DNA of 64,000 nucleotides. Origin: Roseiarcus sp963696665. Lineage in GTDB: Bacteria; Pseudomonadota; Alphaproteobacteria; Rhizobiales; Beijerinckiaceae. Location: NCBI GenBank assembly GCA_963696665.1, contig CAVOLE010000044.1, forward strand, positions 1 to 64,000. Direction: 5' to 3'. The position numbers and the translations under genes are program-made. This document shows, piece after piece, positions 39,015-47,109 of this stretch (its first letter is position 1; each line of letters begins with the position of its first letter). The notes under the pieces are model-generated. The model saw only the letters and a list, made by a program, of their open reading frames with translations. It was not told the DNA's origin and did not search any database.

Positions 39015-39091
39015 AAATAAAAAAGCCCGAACGATCCGCGAGGATCTTCCGGGCTTCATCGCCACGTCACGAAACGTCATTGTTTCGTGAC
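39015..39091 (-). promoter_or_regulatory. ANTAR-type antitermination leader of urtA with intrinsic terminator
   Basis: On the minus strand a perfect 10-bp hairpin, GTCACGAAAC-AATGAC-GTTTCGTGAC (39091 to 39066), has a hexaloop with A at position 1 and G at position 4, the loop pattern known for ANTAR targets. A short second hairpin GGC-GATGAA-GCC (39063 to 39052) follows. Its right arm lies inside the left arm of a terminator, AAGCCCG (39056 to 39050) paired with CGGGCTT (39029 to 39023) and followed by TTTTTT. AmiR is encoded just upstream and is the expected binder. Confidence 0.75.
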
Positions 39092-39140
39092 CTTTGCCAA
39101 GGTTAGCGCTTCATCGCGTACAAACCTGCAGCGCGAACAT

Positions 39141-39749
39141 TTATGAGCGAGTAAATTTCGTTGTCAAGAGCTCATTAGCGTTGATGATCGCAATCGCCAT
39201 GTCCTCCATCGACGTCCGCTTCGACATGGCCTGCTTGCGGATCGTCGAATGGGCCTCGTCCTCGCTCATCTGCTGGCTCTGCATGAGGATGGCCTTGGCG
39301 CGCTGGATCTTCTGCATGCCGGAGACCTTGGCTTCGAGCTTCTGCAGCTTGCGGTCGGTCTTGCGCCGCTCGAGCCAGAGCGAGCGGGCAAGGATGACAT
39401 TCGTCAGAAGACCGAAAGGCCGGATCGGCTTCTCAATCACCGCGAGCGCGCCCGATTCCAGCACAAGCTGCAGGGTGGAGGGGTTTTCATAGTCCACGAT
39501 GGCGATCAACGCCGCACGCAGGTCGCCCTGAGCGCGCAAGAGCTTGCGGATCTCCTCGCGCGCGTCGAAATTGATCGCCAACACGAGAATGTCGGCCTGC
39601 GGCGAAGGACTGTCCGGAATCGGCCAGCCGGCGTCGACCATGCATCCGATGCGCTTGAGGTGCTCGACGAGGCTCTTGCCCTCCTCATCGGGAGGGTGGA
39701 CGACCTGCACACGGAGGTCGCGGAGATCACGAAGAACGCTGCCCGTCAT
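39141..39749 (-). CDS. amiR: ANTAR-domain antitermination regulator AmiR
   Basis: The protein has 202 residues. A degenerate receiver-like domain (about 1-125; LRVQVVHPPDEEGKSLVEHL) lacks the phospho-acceptor pattern. A coiled helix (KTDRKLQKLEAKV) and an ANTAR domain at about 145-190 follow (KIQRAKAILMQSQQMSEDEA, then RTSMEDMAIAII). In the Pseudomonas system AmiC holds AmiR inactive until an amide binds; free AmiR then prevents transcription termination in the leader. Here a suitable leader follows directly. Confidence 0.93.
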   Translation of the reverse strand: MTGSVLRDLRDLRVQVVHPPDEEGKSLVEHLKRIGCMVDAGWPIPDSPSPQADILVLAINFDAREEIRKLLRAQGDLRAALIAIVDYENPSTLQLVLESGALAVIEKPIRPFGLLTNVILARSLWLERRKTDRKLQKLEAKVSGMQKIQRAKAILMQSQQMSEDEAHSTIRKQAMSKRTSMEDMAIAIINANELLTTKFTRS

Positions 39750-39767
39750 GGCCGAAGCCCCAGGCGT

Positions 39768-40934
39768 TCAGCTCGCGGTCGCCGTGAGCGGGTCGGCCGA
39801 CCAGTCATCCAAGCTTTGAACCACGCAATAAGGATCGGGTTTGACCCGCATGCCCGGGTTCCAGACGATCTGGAAATTCTTCGCAGCGTCCAGCCGCGCG
39901 ACGCGAGGCCACAGGAAGGTATGATTGTTCTCGGCGTCGATGCGAACCCGCCCTTGAGGCGCGTCAAGCTCCGATTCGCGCAATTCGCGCAGCAGAAGGT
40001 CGGGATCGTCGGTGCCAGTGCGGCGCAACGCTCGGGCGGCCAGATGCATCTGGAAGTAAGCGGCCTCGGCGCAGGCCGAGACGGGAGCGTCCTGGCCGAA
40101 CCTTTGCTTGTAGTCGCGGACAAAGCGTTTGGCGGAGGGCGTGGCCAATGTCTCGAAGAAGGGCGCCCCGTAATGTGACCCTCGGCGGCTTCGGGGCGCA
40201 TGTCGGCGACCTCCGCCTCGCTCGTCGTCAGGCTGGCGATCGGTGGACGCGTCGGCCCCAAAGCGTCGTGATAGGCTTCGTAGAAAACGGCGGTCGCGCG
40301 CCCGACCACAGTGGAGAACACGACGTCCGGCTTGAGCTTCTCGATCTGCGCAATCGCCTTGCTGAAATCGCGGCGGCCTGCGTCGAGCGGCACGTAGATC
40401 TCGTCCAGCACCTTGCCGCCCACCTGCACCACCAGGTCGGTCATGATACGGTTCGAACTCGTACGGATATACGTAGTTCGATCCGATCATCAGGAACCGC
40501 TTGCCATAAACTTGAAGCAAATAGCGGGCCAGCTGAAGAGAATTCTGGTTTGGGCAGGCGCCCGTGTAGATGCAGTTCGGAGAATACTCGAACCCTTCAT
40601 AGAGGGTCGGATAAAAGAGAATGCCCCGGAATGCCTCGACCGCGGGGATTGTCACCTTTCGCGAACTCGACATGTAGCAACCGAAGATCAGCCTGACGCG
40701 TTCGTTGGTCATCAGGCGTTCGGCCGTGGAGCGGTAGCGCGCAGGAATCGATTCAGGGTCCGTGATGATCGGCTCGATCAGGCGGTCAAGCACGCCGCCG
40801 TGAGCGTTGATTTCTTCGATTGCGAGCACGGTGCCTTGCAAGGCGGTCCGCTCGACCGCCGCCGTGACCCCGGTCTGCGAAAACATCACGCCAACTCGCC
40901 AAGGTTCCCCCGCCACAATCAATTCCTCGCTCAT
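39768..40934 (-). CDS. amiC: Amide-sensing protein AmiC (two compensating frameshifts)
   Basis: This is a UrtA/AmiC-type binding fold without any signal peptide (start MSEELIVAGEPWRVGVMFSQ), as expected for the cytoplasmic sensor AmiC. The N-terminal half contains IFGCYMSSSRKVTIPAVEA and LYEGFEYSPNCIYTGACPNQ. At 40450-40451 an extra base shifts the frame (the family continues as MTDLVVQVGGKVLDEIYVPL). Near 40172 a missing base restores it (YGAPFFETLATPSAKRFVRD). About 90 residues between are out of frame as sequenced. The C-terminus (QIVWNPGMRVKPDPYCVVQS) is intact. It lies 18 bases upstream of amiR. Confidence 0.86.
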   Translation of the reverse strand: MSEELIVAGEPWRVGVMFSQTGVTAAVERTALQGTVLAIEEINAHGGVLDRLIEPIITDPESIPARYRSTAERLMTNERVRLIFGCYMSSSRKVTIPAVEAFRGILFYPTLYEGFEYSPNCIYTGACPNQNSLQLARYLLQVYGKRFLMIGSNYVYPYEFEPYHDRPGGAGGRQGAGRDLRAARRRPPRFQQGDCADREAQAGRRVLHCGRARDRRFLRSLSRRFGADASTDRQPDDERGGGRRHAPRSRRGSHYGAPFFETLATPSAKRFVRDYKQRFGQDAPVSACAEAAYFQMHLAARALRRTGTDDPDLLLRELRESELDAPQGRVRIDAENNHTFLWPRVARLDAAKNFQIVWNPGMRVKPDPYCVVQSLDDWSADPLTATAS

Positions 40935-41335
40935 ACTTCATGCCAACCGCCTTATCGGCGTCTGAAACGGGCCATGCAAGCTTAGCCCGTCGCCTCAACC
41001 GACCCTCTTTCTCGTCGACGCAATGCATGACTTTATAAGGGATGGAAAACGCGGCCCTTCCCCGAAAGGCCGCCGCGACCGCGGGCTGGGACCGGGTCAT
41101 GCTCGCGCGTGATCGTGAGACGTCCGTCGTCAGCGTAGTCAAGATCGAACTCACCGGTGATTCACCGGTGATGCGACGATCTTGCGTGACAAAGACATTC
41201 CAATTGTAAAATCCGAAGCTTTTGTGCGCCCTTGGGTCATCCCGGCGCGACTTCGTGGCGAGATATTTGCATCGAGGTTTCTCCATAGCAGCCCCAGGGG
41301 CTTACCGACCGCGCGAAAGGCTTCACGACGCCACT
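40935..41335. promoter_or_regulatory. Divergent control region with a 45-base nested palindrome
   Basis: This region separates amiC from the rightward genes. At 41140-41184 an outer pair CAAGATCG/CGATCTTG encloses two copies of the palindrome TCACCGGTGA (41151-41160 and 41162-41171). These lie 11 bases apart, about one helical turn. This looks like a tandem operator or cruciform. No convincing sigma-54 site and only weak sigma-70-like boxes were seen. Confidence 0.55.
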
Positions 41336-41751
41336 ATGGATACAAAAATCCAATCGCGGGGCATGAGCCGAAGCGCCGCGCAGGCGCCCTGGATCCCGAG
41401 AATGTGCGCGCGATGATTCACCTCATTTGGTTTTTGGGCCGCGGCTTCTCGGTTCACGGCCGGAAACAGGATTGGTGGGGTGAGGACTTTCGCGATCGGG
41501 CCAACCCCGCCGTTCATCCCGACCTCGCCCGGGCGCTCGACCGCGCCTGCTTTGATTACGTGATGATCGAGGACGGCTCGCTCATCCCAAACGCTTACGG
41601 CGGCTCGATGGACGCCTATCTGCGCCACGCAGTCAGCGCCCCCAAGGCCGATCGGATGCCGCTTGCGCCGTTGATGGCTCAGATGACGAAGGGGCTCGGG
41701 GTCGCGGCCGCGAACCCGCGCGGCATGCAGGGTTATGCGGCGGGACGATGA
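41336..41751 (+). pseudogene. LLM-class flavin-dependent monooxygenase, N-terminal remnant
   Basis: The segment WFLGRGFSVHGRKQDWWGED, DLARALDRACFDYVMIEDGS, then GGSMDAYLRHAVSAPKADRM is recalled as the N-terminal part of nitrilotriacetate-monooxygenase-like flavin enzymes. It is preceded by a second frame (SRGMSRSAAQAPWIPR) and cut off after about 115 residues, just before puuE. Most of the barrel is missing. Confidence 0.68.
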
Positions 41752-41761
41752 AACCGGGAAC

Positions 41762-42676
41762 ATGACCATGACGATGCCGGCGCGTGATTTCCGCGGCTAT
41801 GGGCCAACGCCTCCGAATCCGCGCTGGCCCGGCGAGGCGCGCGTCGCGATCAACATCAATCTCAATTTCGAGGCGGGCGGCGAGCGCTCGATGCTCGAGG
41901 GCGACGGAACCTCCGAGAACATGCTGACCGACACGGGCTTTCCCGCCTATCCGGGCAAGCGAAGCCAGATCGTCGAGAGCGTGTTCGAATATGGGCCGCG
42001 CGCGGGCAACTGGCGTGTCCTGCGCATCCTCAGGGAGTTCGGGGTAAAGGTCAGCGTGCTGGGAGTGGTGCGCGCCCTTGAGCAGAATCCGGACGCGCTC
42101 GAAGCCTTCGTCGCGGAAGGCCACGAGATCGTCAGTCACGGGTTTCGCTGGATCGACTACCAGACCGTCGATGAGGCGACCGAGCGCGAGCACATCCGTC
42201 TCGCGATGGAGGGGATCAAGGCGCTGACGGGGGCGGCTCCCGTGGGCTGGATGACCGGCCGGCCGAGCGAGAACACAAGGCGGTTGCTCGTCGAGCATGG
42301 CGGGCTTCTCTATGACCGCGACAGCCTCAACGACGAATTGCCCTATTGGGTGACAATCGACGGGCGCCGGCACCTCGTGATCCCCTATTCCTACGAGACC
42401 AACGACAACCGCTACGACCACAACGGCTGGGGCACCGCCGAGGATTTCGCGCGCTACATGATCGACTGCTTCGATCTGCTCTATGCGGAGGGGGCGGAGA
42501 GCCCGAAGCTGATGAGCATCGGCCTGCATGATCGGCTTGTCGGACGGCCGGGCCGCGCGGTCGGACTCATCCGGTTTCTCGAACACGTGCGACGGCATGA
42601 CCGCGTCTGGTTCGCGACGGGCGCGGACATCGCTCGCCATTGGATCGAGCATCATCCAGCTCCGGCCGTCCGGTGA
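41762..42676 (+). CDS. puuE: Allantoinase PuuE / polysaccharide-deacetylase-fold amidohydrolase
   Basis: The protein has 304 residues. It shows RDFRGYGPTPPNPRWPGEAR, INLNFEAGGERSMLEGDG, FVAEGHEIVSHGFRWIDYQ and ATEREHIRLAMEGIKALTG, all characteristic of PuuE-type allantoinases. These are metal-independent members of the NodB-like deacetylase fold. The enzyme opens allantoin to allantoate in purine breakdown, which feeds nitrogen into the same pool as the urease. Its stop overlaps the start of the epimerase remnant as TGATG, so these genes once formed an operon. Confidence 0.86.
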   Translation: MTMTMPARDFRGYGPTPPNPRWPGEARVAININLNFEAGGERSMLEGDGTSENMLTDTGFPAYPGKRSQIVESVFEYGPRAGNWRVLRILREFGVKVSVLGVVRALEQNPDALEAFVAEGHEIVSHGFRWIDYQTVDEATEREHIRLAMEGIKALTGAAPVGWMTGRPSENTRRLLVEHGGLLYDRDSLNDELPYWVTIDGRRHLVIPYSYETNDNRYDHNGWGTAEDFARYMIDCFDLLYAEGAESPKLMSIGLHDRLVGRPGRAVGLIRFLEHVRRHDRVWFATGADIARHWIEHHPAPAVR

Positions 42677-42959
42677 TGCGCGGTCCAATCCTCGTCACGG
42701 GCGCGGCCGGTTTGATTGGCGGACGACTCGTGGGCCGGCTTGCAGGGAGCGCGAGGTCGTGGCTGAGGCGACGCCTGTGCTTCCCGGCTTGCAGATCGCG
42801 TCAGCCGCCGCGCCTCCTCGTTGTCTCGATGGCGAGATGGGGTCGCTCGACACGGCTCGCGCGCGGGCCGCCTTCGGCTTCTCGCCGTCAATTCCCCTCA
42901 AGGAAGGCGTCGCTGCTTACGCCGCCGCCCTTCGTCAGAGCGAGAGCGCGTCGGCCTAG
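42676..42959 (+). pseudogene. NAD-dependent epimerase/dehydratase with internal deletion
   Basis: The start MRGPILVTGAAGLIGGRLVG is a Rossmann nucleotide-binding N-terminus. It is followed almost at once, in another frame, by the C-terminal part DTARARAAFGFSPSIPLKEG and AAYAAALRQSES, as in epimerase-family ends. About 200 residues of the middle are gone. It is coupled to the puuE stop. Confidence 0.7.
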
Positions 42960-43067
42960 GGTGGCAAGCTCTTTGCTTAACTCGGCGAGGTCTTTGCGCG
43001 CACTGACCGACTTTTATCCGGCGACAGTCGCGGAATCCGGTCCCGCACAAGCGATAAAGAGGACCCA

Positions 43068-43934
43068 ATGACGCAACCCAAATTCTTCCTTTCGGTCGCG
43101 GTGGCCATCGCTGCGCTCGTGTTTCAAATCTTCCCCGCGCAGGCCGACGCGGCTAAGTGCGAGCCGGACAAACTCGCGACCAAATATCCGGGGCTGGTCG
43201 GCAAGACGATCCGCATCGGGCAGGACGGCGAGAGCCCGCCCTACAGCTATCGCGATCCCAACAATTTCAACAATCTGATCGGCCTTGACGCAGACATGGC
43301 GCGAGCGGCGTTCGCCTGCATCGGCGTGCCAGTCGAATTTAAGACGGGCGCCTGGTCGGGCCTTCTGCCTGCGGTCATCGCCGGCCAGTTGGATGTGATG
43401 TGGGACACCCTCTACTACACGCCTGAGCGCGCCAAGTCGGTCGATTTCGTGACCTACATGATCGCCGCCACCGGTGGCCTGGTCGCCAAAGGCAACCCCA
43501 AACGCATTAAGTCCCTTGACGATGTCTGCGGCAAGCGGGCGACCGCTGGCCTGGGCACTGTCGAGGAGACGGCCTTCCGCGACCTCAGCAAGAAATGCGT
43601 CGCCGCCGGCAAGGGCGAGGTTTCGATCGTCACCTATCCTGACATGCCTGGTGGCACCCGCCTCGTCGCCAACGACCGCGCCGACGTGCTGATGTCGGAC
43701 CTTGGCATGGTGAACACGCTGGTCAAGAACAATCCTGAGCAGTTCGACCGCGGCTTCATGATCATCACCAACTTCAAGATCGCGGTCGGCTACACCAAGG
43801 GCAACAAGGACCTGGGTCAGGCCCTGCTCGACGCTCTCACCATTTTGCGCGCGAACGGAACCGAGAAGCAGACGTTCGAGAAATACGGCGTCGACTATGG
43901 GATCTCGCGGCCGTCCGAGATCCTGACCAAGTGA
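43068..43934 (+). CDS. Amino-acid-type ABC transporter substrate-binding protein
   Basis: The protein has 288 residues with a signal peptide (VAVAIAALVFQIFPAQADA, cleavage near residue 26). The SBP family 3 fold shows GQDGESPPYSYRDPNNFNNL, IGLDADMARAAFACIGVPVE and GLLPAVIAGQLDVMWDTLYYT. FDRGFMIITNFKIAVGY follows. Such proteins deliver polar amino acids or opines. It lies 88 bases upstream of a fused permease-ATPase that is its likely partner. The genomic setting suggests a nitrogen-rich ligand such as a ureide or amide, which is inferred. Confidence 0.88.
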   Translation: MTQPKFFLSVAVAIAALVFQIFPAQADAAKCEPDKLATKYPGLVGKTIRIGQDGESPPYSYRDPNNFNNLIGLDADMARAAFACIGVPVEFKTGAWSGLLPAVIAGQLDVMWDTLYYTPERAKSVDFVTYMIAATGGLVAKGNPKRIKSLDDVCGKRATAGLGTVEETAFRDLSKKCVAAGKGEVSIVTYPDMPGGTRLVANDRADVLMSDLGMVNTLVKNNPEQFDRGFMIITNFKIAVGYTKGNKDLGQALLDALTILRANGTEKQTFEKYGVDYGISRPSEILTK

Positions 43935-44022
43935 AGACGTCCAGCGCGCGGCGCTTCGCCGTTGCTCCTTCCCCGTTGCGCGCCTGCTCCCGGCCGCGCC
44001 GAAGCTGAGGGAAGCGGGATTG

Positions 44023-45891
44023 ATGCGCGCGGTTCGGCTGGTCTTCGCGCTCTTCCTTTTCGCGCAACTGACGTCGGCCTTCGCCCAGTCGGCGGTGAGC
44101 GGAGGAACCGGCTCGTCGGACTGCGTCATCGGCTGCGACAACGCTCCGGTCTCAACCCCGGACCTCGACAAAATGGGGAGCACTGGCGGCACGGCTCCCA
44201 AGCCGGCGCCAATGCCCGCGCCGGTCAAGCCCGCCGGGCCTTCCTCTGCGCAGAGCGCGCTCACGCCGATCGGCGAGATGCTGGGCTATGTCGTCAACCC
44301 CTTTCTGCTGGAGGGCGCATGGCTTGCGATCAAGATCGCGGCGCTCGCGATGATCGGGGGAATGATCTTGGGTCTGGGGCTTGCGCTCATGCGCATGTCC
44401 AGCTGGGCGCCTGTGCGAGCCATCGCCTGGTTCTACATCTGGTTCGTGCGAGGCACGCCGCAGCTCTTGCAGCTTGTCTTCATCTACGACGCGCTGCCTC
44501 CCCTCGGAATCACCCTCGATACGTTCACAACCGCAGTGCTCGGCTTCGCCCTGAACGAGGCGGCGTTCAGCGGAGAGATCATTCGCGGCGGCATCCTCTC
44601 CGTGAACCGCAGCCAGGCTATCGCCGCAACCGCCTTCGGCATGGGCCCGTTCCTGACCCTGCGCCGCATCATCTTGCCGCAGGCCATGAAGGCGATCCTG
44701 CCTGGCATGTCCAATGACGTGATCAGCATGATCAAGGGTACGTCGATCGCCTCGGTGATCTTCGTCAACGAGCTGACGTTCCGCAGTCAACAGATCGTCG
44801 GGCAGAACTTCAGGTTCTTCACGGTGTTCGCTGCGGCCGGCATCATCTATCTCGCCATGACCAGCGCGGTTGCGATCGGGCAGGCGCTGCTCGAGCGGCG
44901 CTTCAATCTGGAGATTGACCGCAGCGCCGGACGCGGATCGGGCTTCGGCGGCTTGTTCGGCTTCTCGCTGCCCAAAGCAGCAGCGCCCAAGCCGAAAGCC
45001 GTGGAGCTTAAGTCCGCGCTTGCGTCCGCTCCCGAGATCCAGCCGGTCGCCGGGCCGATCCCGCTCGACTGGATTCGCAAACTCGGCGCAGGAGCGGCGA
45101 GCGACAGCAGGACGGAGCCCTTCGTTACAATCCGCAACGTCCACAAGGCTTACGGTTCGCGAGAGGTGCTGCGCGGAATCGACCTCGACGTGCAGAAGGG
45201 GCAGGTGGTCGTCATCATGGGGCCGAGCGGCTCTGGGAAGAGCACGCTGTTGCGCCTCGTCAACCATCTCGAATCGCTCGATTGGGGCGAGATTCGGGTG
45301 GACGGGAAGCACGTCGGCTATCGCATGCGCAACAAGGCGCTGCGCCCGATCCGGGACCTGGCCAGGGCTCGGGCCGAGGCTCGCATCGGCATGGTTTTTC
45401 AGCACTTCAACCTTTTCGACCACCTGACTGCGCTGGAAAACGTCATGGAGGCGCCGTTGGGCGTTTACCGAGAGCCGCGCGAGAAGGCGCGCGCGCTTGC
45501 CCTCAACTTGCTTGCGACTGTCGGGCTCAGCCAGCATGTGGACAAACTTCCGCACCGTTTGTCTGGCGGTCAGCAGCAGCGCGTCGCCATCGCCCGCGCG
45601 CTGGCCATCTCGCCGCGCCTGATGCTGTTCGACGAGCCGACCTCCGCTCTCGACCCGGAGCTCGTCGGCGACGTGCTGGCGGTCATGCGGCGCCTCGCCG
45701 AGGCCGGAATGACCATGCTGGTCGTCACGCACGAAGTGCGATTCGCCCGGGACGTCGCCGACAGGATCGTCTTTATGGACGACGGCCTGATCGTCGAGCA
45801 GGGAACGCCCGCCGAGGTGCTGGGCAGTCCCAAGCAGGAACGCACGCAGCGATTCCTGCGAATGGTTGAACGGGAGGCGGACGTCGCCTGA
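44023..45891 (+). CDS. Fused ABC permease-ATPase (polar amino acid type)
   Basis: The protein has 622 residues. Residues 1-22 look like a signal peptide (LVFALFLFAQLTSAFAQ), followed by a Pro/Ala-rich stretch. Residues about 90-290 form a HisM-type permease with VRGTPQLLQLVFIYDALPP and the EAA loop NEAAFSGEIIRGGILSVNRS. A Pro/Lys-rich linker leads to an ATPase domain from about 365. It has Walker A MGPSGSGKSTLLRLVNHLE, the signature LSGGQQQRVAIARAL and Walker B LMLFDEPTSALDPEL. The two subunits are normally separate genes. The ATG at 44023 follows GAGG; a TTG lies just before it. Confidence 0.9.
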   Translation: MRAVRLVFALFLFAQLTSAFAQSAVSGGTGSSDCVIGCDNAPVSTPDLDKMGSTGGTAPKPAPMPAPVKPAGPSSAQSALTPIGEMLGYVVNPFLLEGAWLAIKIAALAMIGGMILGLGLALMRMSSWAPVRAIAWFYIWFVRGTPQLLQLVFIYDALPPLGITLDTFTTAVLGFALNEAAFSGEIIRGGILSVNRSQAIAATAFGMGPFLTLRRIILPQAMKAILPGMSNDVISMIKGTSIASVIFVNELTFRSQQIVGQNFRFFTVFAAAGIIYLAMTSAVAIGQALLERRFNLEIDRSAGRGSGFGGLFGFSLPKAAAPKPKAVELKSALASAPEIQPVAGPIPLDWIRKLGAGAASDSRTEPFVTIRNVHKAYGSREVLRGIDLDVQKGQVVVIMGPSGSGKSTLLRLVNHLESLDWGEIRVDGKHVGYRMRNKALRPIRDLARARAEARIGMVFQHFNLFDHLTALENVMEAPLGVYREPREKARALALNLLATVGLSQHVDKLPHRLSGGQQQRVAIARALAISPRLMLFDEPTSALDPELVGDVLAVMRRLAEAGMTMLVVTHEVRFARDVADRIVFMDDGLIVEQGTPAEVLGSPKQERTQRFLRMVEREADVA

Positions 45892-45972
45892 TTCTCGATC
45901 TGACTGACGCGAAGCGGGGTGAGAAGCCCGCCGACTCGCGGATCCTCTTTTCCAGCAGAAAGGTCCTTTTGA

Positions 45973-46932
45973 ATGCCAGGCGCGCGCCATCACCTGCCCG
46001 CTTCCCCGGAGACGATCCACTGGGGATTCTTCGATGCCCAGCTGCCGCCGGTTCGCACTGTGCGGTCGGGCGACACGATCACGATCGACACGATCTCCGG
46101 CGGCCCCGAAGTTCTCAGCGATTGTCCCCATCCGATCCTCCCCGAGCATCCCGGCGTTCTCAAGGCCCTGAGCCCAAAACTGGGGTTGCACATCCTCACT
46201 GGCCCGGTGGCGATCGAGGGCGCGGCCCCCGGCGACATGCTCGAGGTGCAGATCGAGAAGATCGAGCTCAGACAGGATTGGGGATGGAACCTGATCAAGC
46301 CGCTTTTCGGCACGCTGCCGGAAGACTTCCCGTTCGAGCGGCTGGTGCATCTGCCGCTCGACCGCGACGGGATGACGTCGACCATGCCGTGGGGAACGAA
46401 AGTCCCTCTCGCGCCTTTCTTCGGCGTCATGGGCGTCGCGCCGCCGCCGGCATATGGCGCGATCAGCACGATCGAGCCGCGCGAGCACGCCGGCAACATC
46501 GACAACAAGGAGCTGGTCGAGGGGACGAGCCTGTTCCTGCCGGTGTGGGCGCCCGGCGCGCTGTTCTCGGTCGGCGATGGGCACGCCGTGCAGGGAGACG
46601 GCGAAGTCAATCTCACCGCGATCGAGACCGCGCTGACCGGCACGTTCCGGCTCGTGCTGCACAAGGGAAAGGGCCTGACGTTCCCCCGCATCACGACCTC
46701 TACCCATTTCATCGCCATGGGCATGGACCCCGACCTCGACGACGCCGCCAAACAGGCGCTCCGGGAGATGATCAAGTGGATCGGCGAGCTTTCCGGACTT
46801 GAGCCCGCCGACGCCTACATGCTGTGCAGCCTTGCCTGCGATCTGCGCGTCACTCAAACGGTCGACGGCAACAAGGGCGTCCATGCGATGCTCGCCCGCT
46901 CGCTACTGCCGGACTCTCGTCCGTTCCCTTAA
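45973..46932 (+). CDS. fmdA: Acetamidase/formamidase family protein
   Basis: The protein has 319 residues. It shows the FmdA-family start ETIHWGFFDAQLPPVRTVRS, then GPVAIEGAAPGDMLEVQIEK, GVMGVAPPPAYGAISTIEP and GGNIDNKEL-like HAGNIDNKELVEGTSLFLPV. The C-terminus has ACDLRVTQTVDGNKGVHAML. Members hydrolyse formamide or acetamide to ammonia and acid. AAAGG precedes the ATG. It is the third gene of the rightward nitrogen unit, 80 bases after the ABC fusion. Confidence 0.9.
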   Translation: MPGARHHLPASPETIHWGFFDAQLPPVRTVRSGDTITIDTISGGPEVLSDCPHPILPEHPGVLKALSPKLGLHILTGPVAIEGAAPGDMLEVQIEKIELRQDWGWNLIKPLFGTLPEDFPFERLVHLPLDRDGMTSTMPWGTKVPLAPFFGVMGVAPPPAYGAISTIEPREHAGNIDNKELVEGTSLFLPVWAPGALFSVGDGHAVQGDGEVNLTAIETALTGTFRLVLHKGKGLTFPRITTSTHFIAMGMDPDLDDAAKQALREMIKWIGELSGLEPADAYMLCSLACDLRVTQTVDGNKGVHAMLARSLLPDSRPFP

Positions 46933-46939
46933 AGACGCG

Positions 46940-47014
46940 TCAGGGCATGACGTCGTCGCCGTTGGGATGCAACGTCTGCCCCACATAGAAGCTGCCGTCA
47001 TCGGAAGCGTGCAT
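46940..47014 (-). pseudogene. C-terminal fragment of a short-chain dehydrogenase/reductase
   Basis: The minus strand encodes ASDDGSFYVGQTLHPNGDD followed by VMP and a stop. This is the conserved tail of SDR oxidoreductases (the S-x-x-x-GQ-x-x-x-x-x-GG end). Nothing upstream on that strand continues the protein. It lies eight bases after the fmdA stop, so a recombination junction is likely here. Confidence 0.6.
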
Positions 47015-47109
47015 GACCGCCGAGGGCGCGAGTCTCCTCCCGCCTTCAGAATCGTCTGACCGGCAGGCTCCCGACCTTCCAGGCCTTCCGCTCGGGGTCA
47101 GCGTGTCGT

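Noticed and set aside
40935..41182. Sigma-54 promoter for the amide unit
   Set aside because: I looked for paired GG/GC boxes at -24/-12 on the minus strand and found none with correct spacing.
44152..46884. 910-codon open frame on the minus strand
   Set aside because: It runs antisense across the ABC fusion and fmdA. Its His/Arg/Asp-rich content is typical of a shadow frame in GC-rich DNA.
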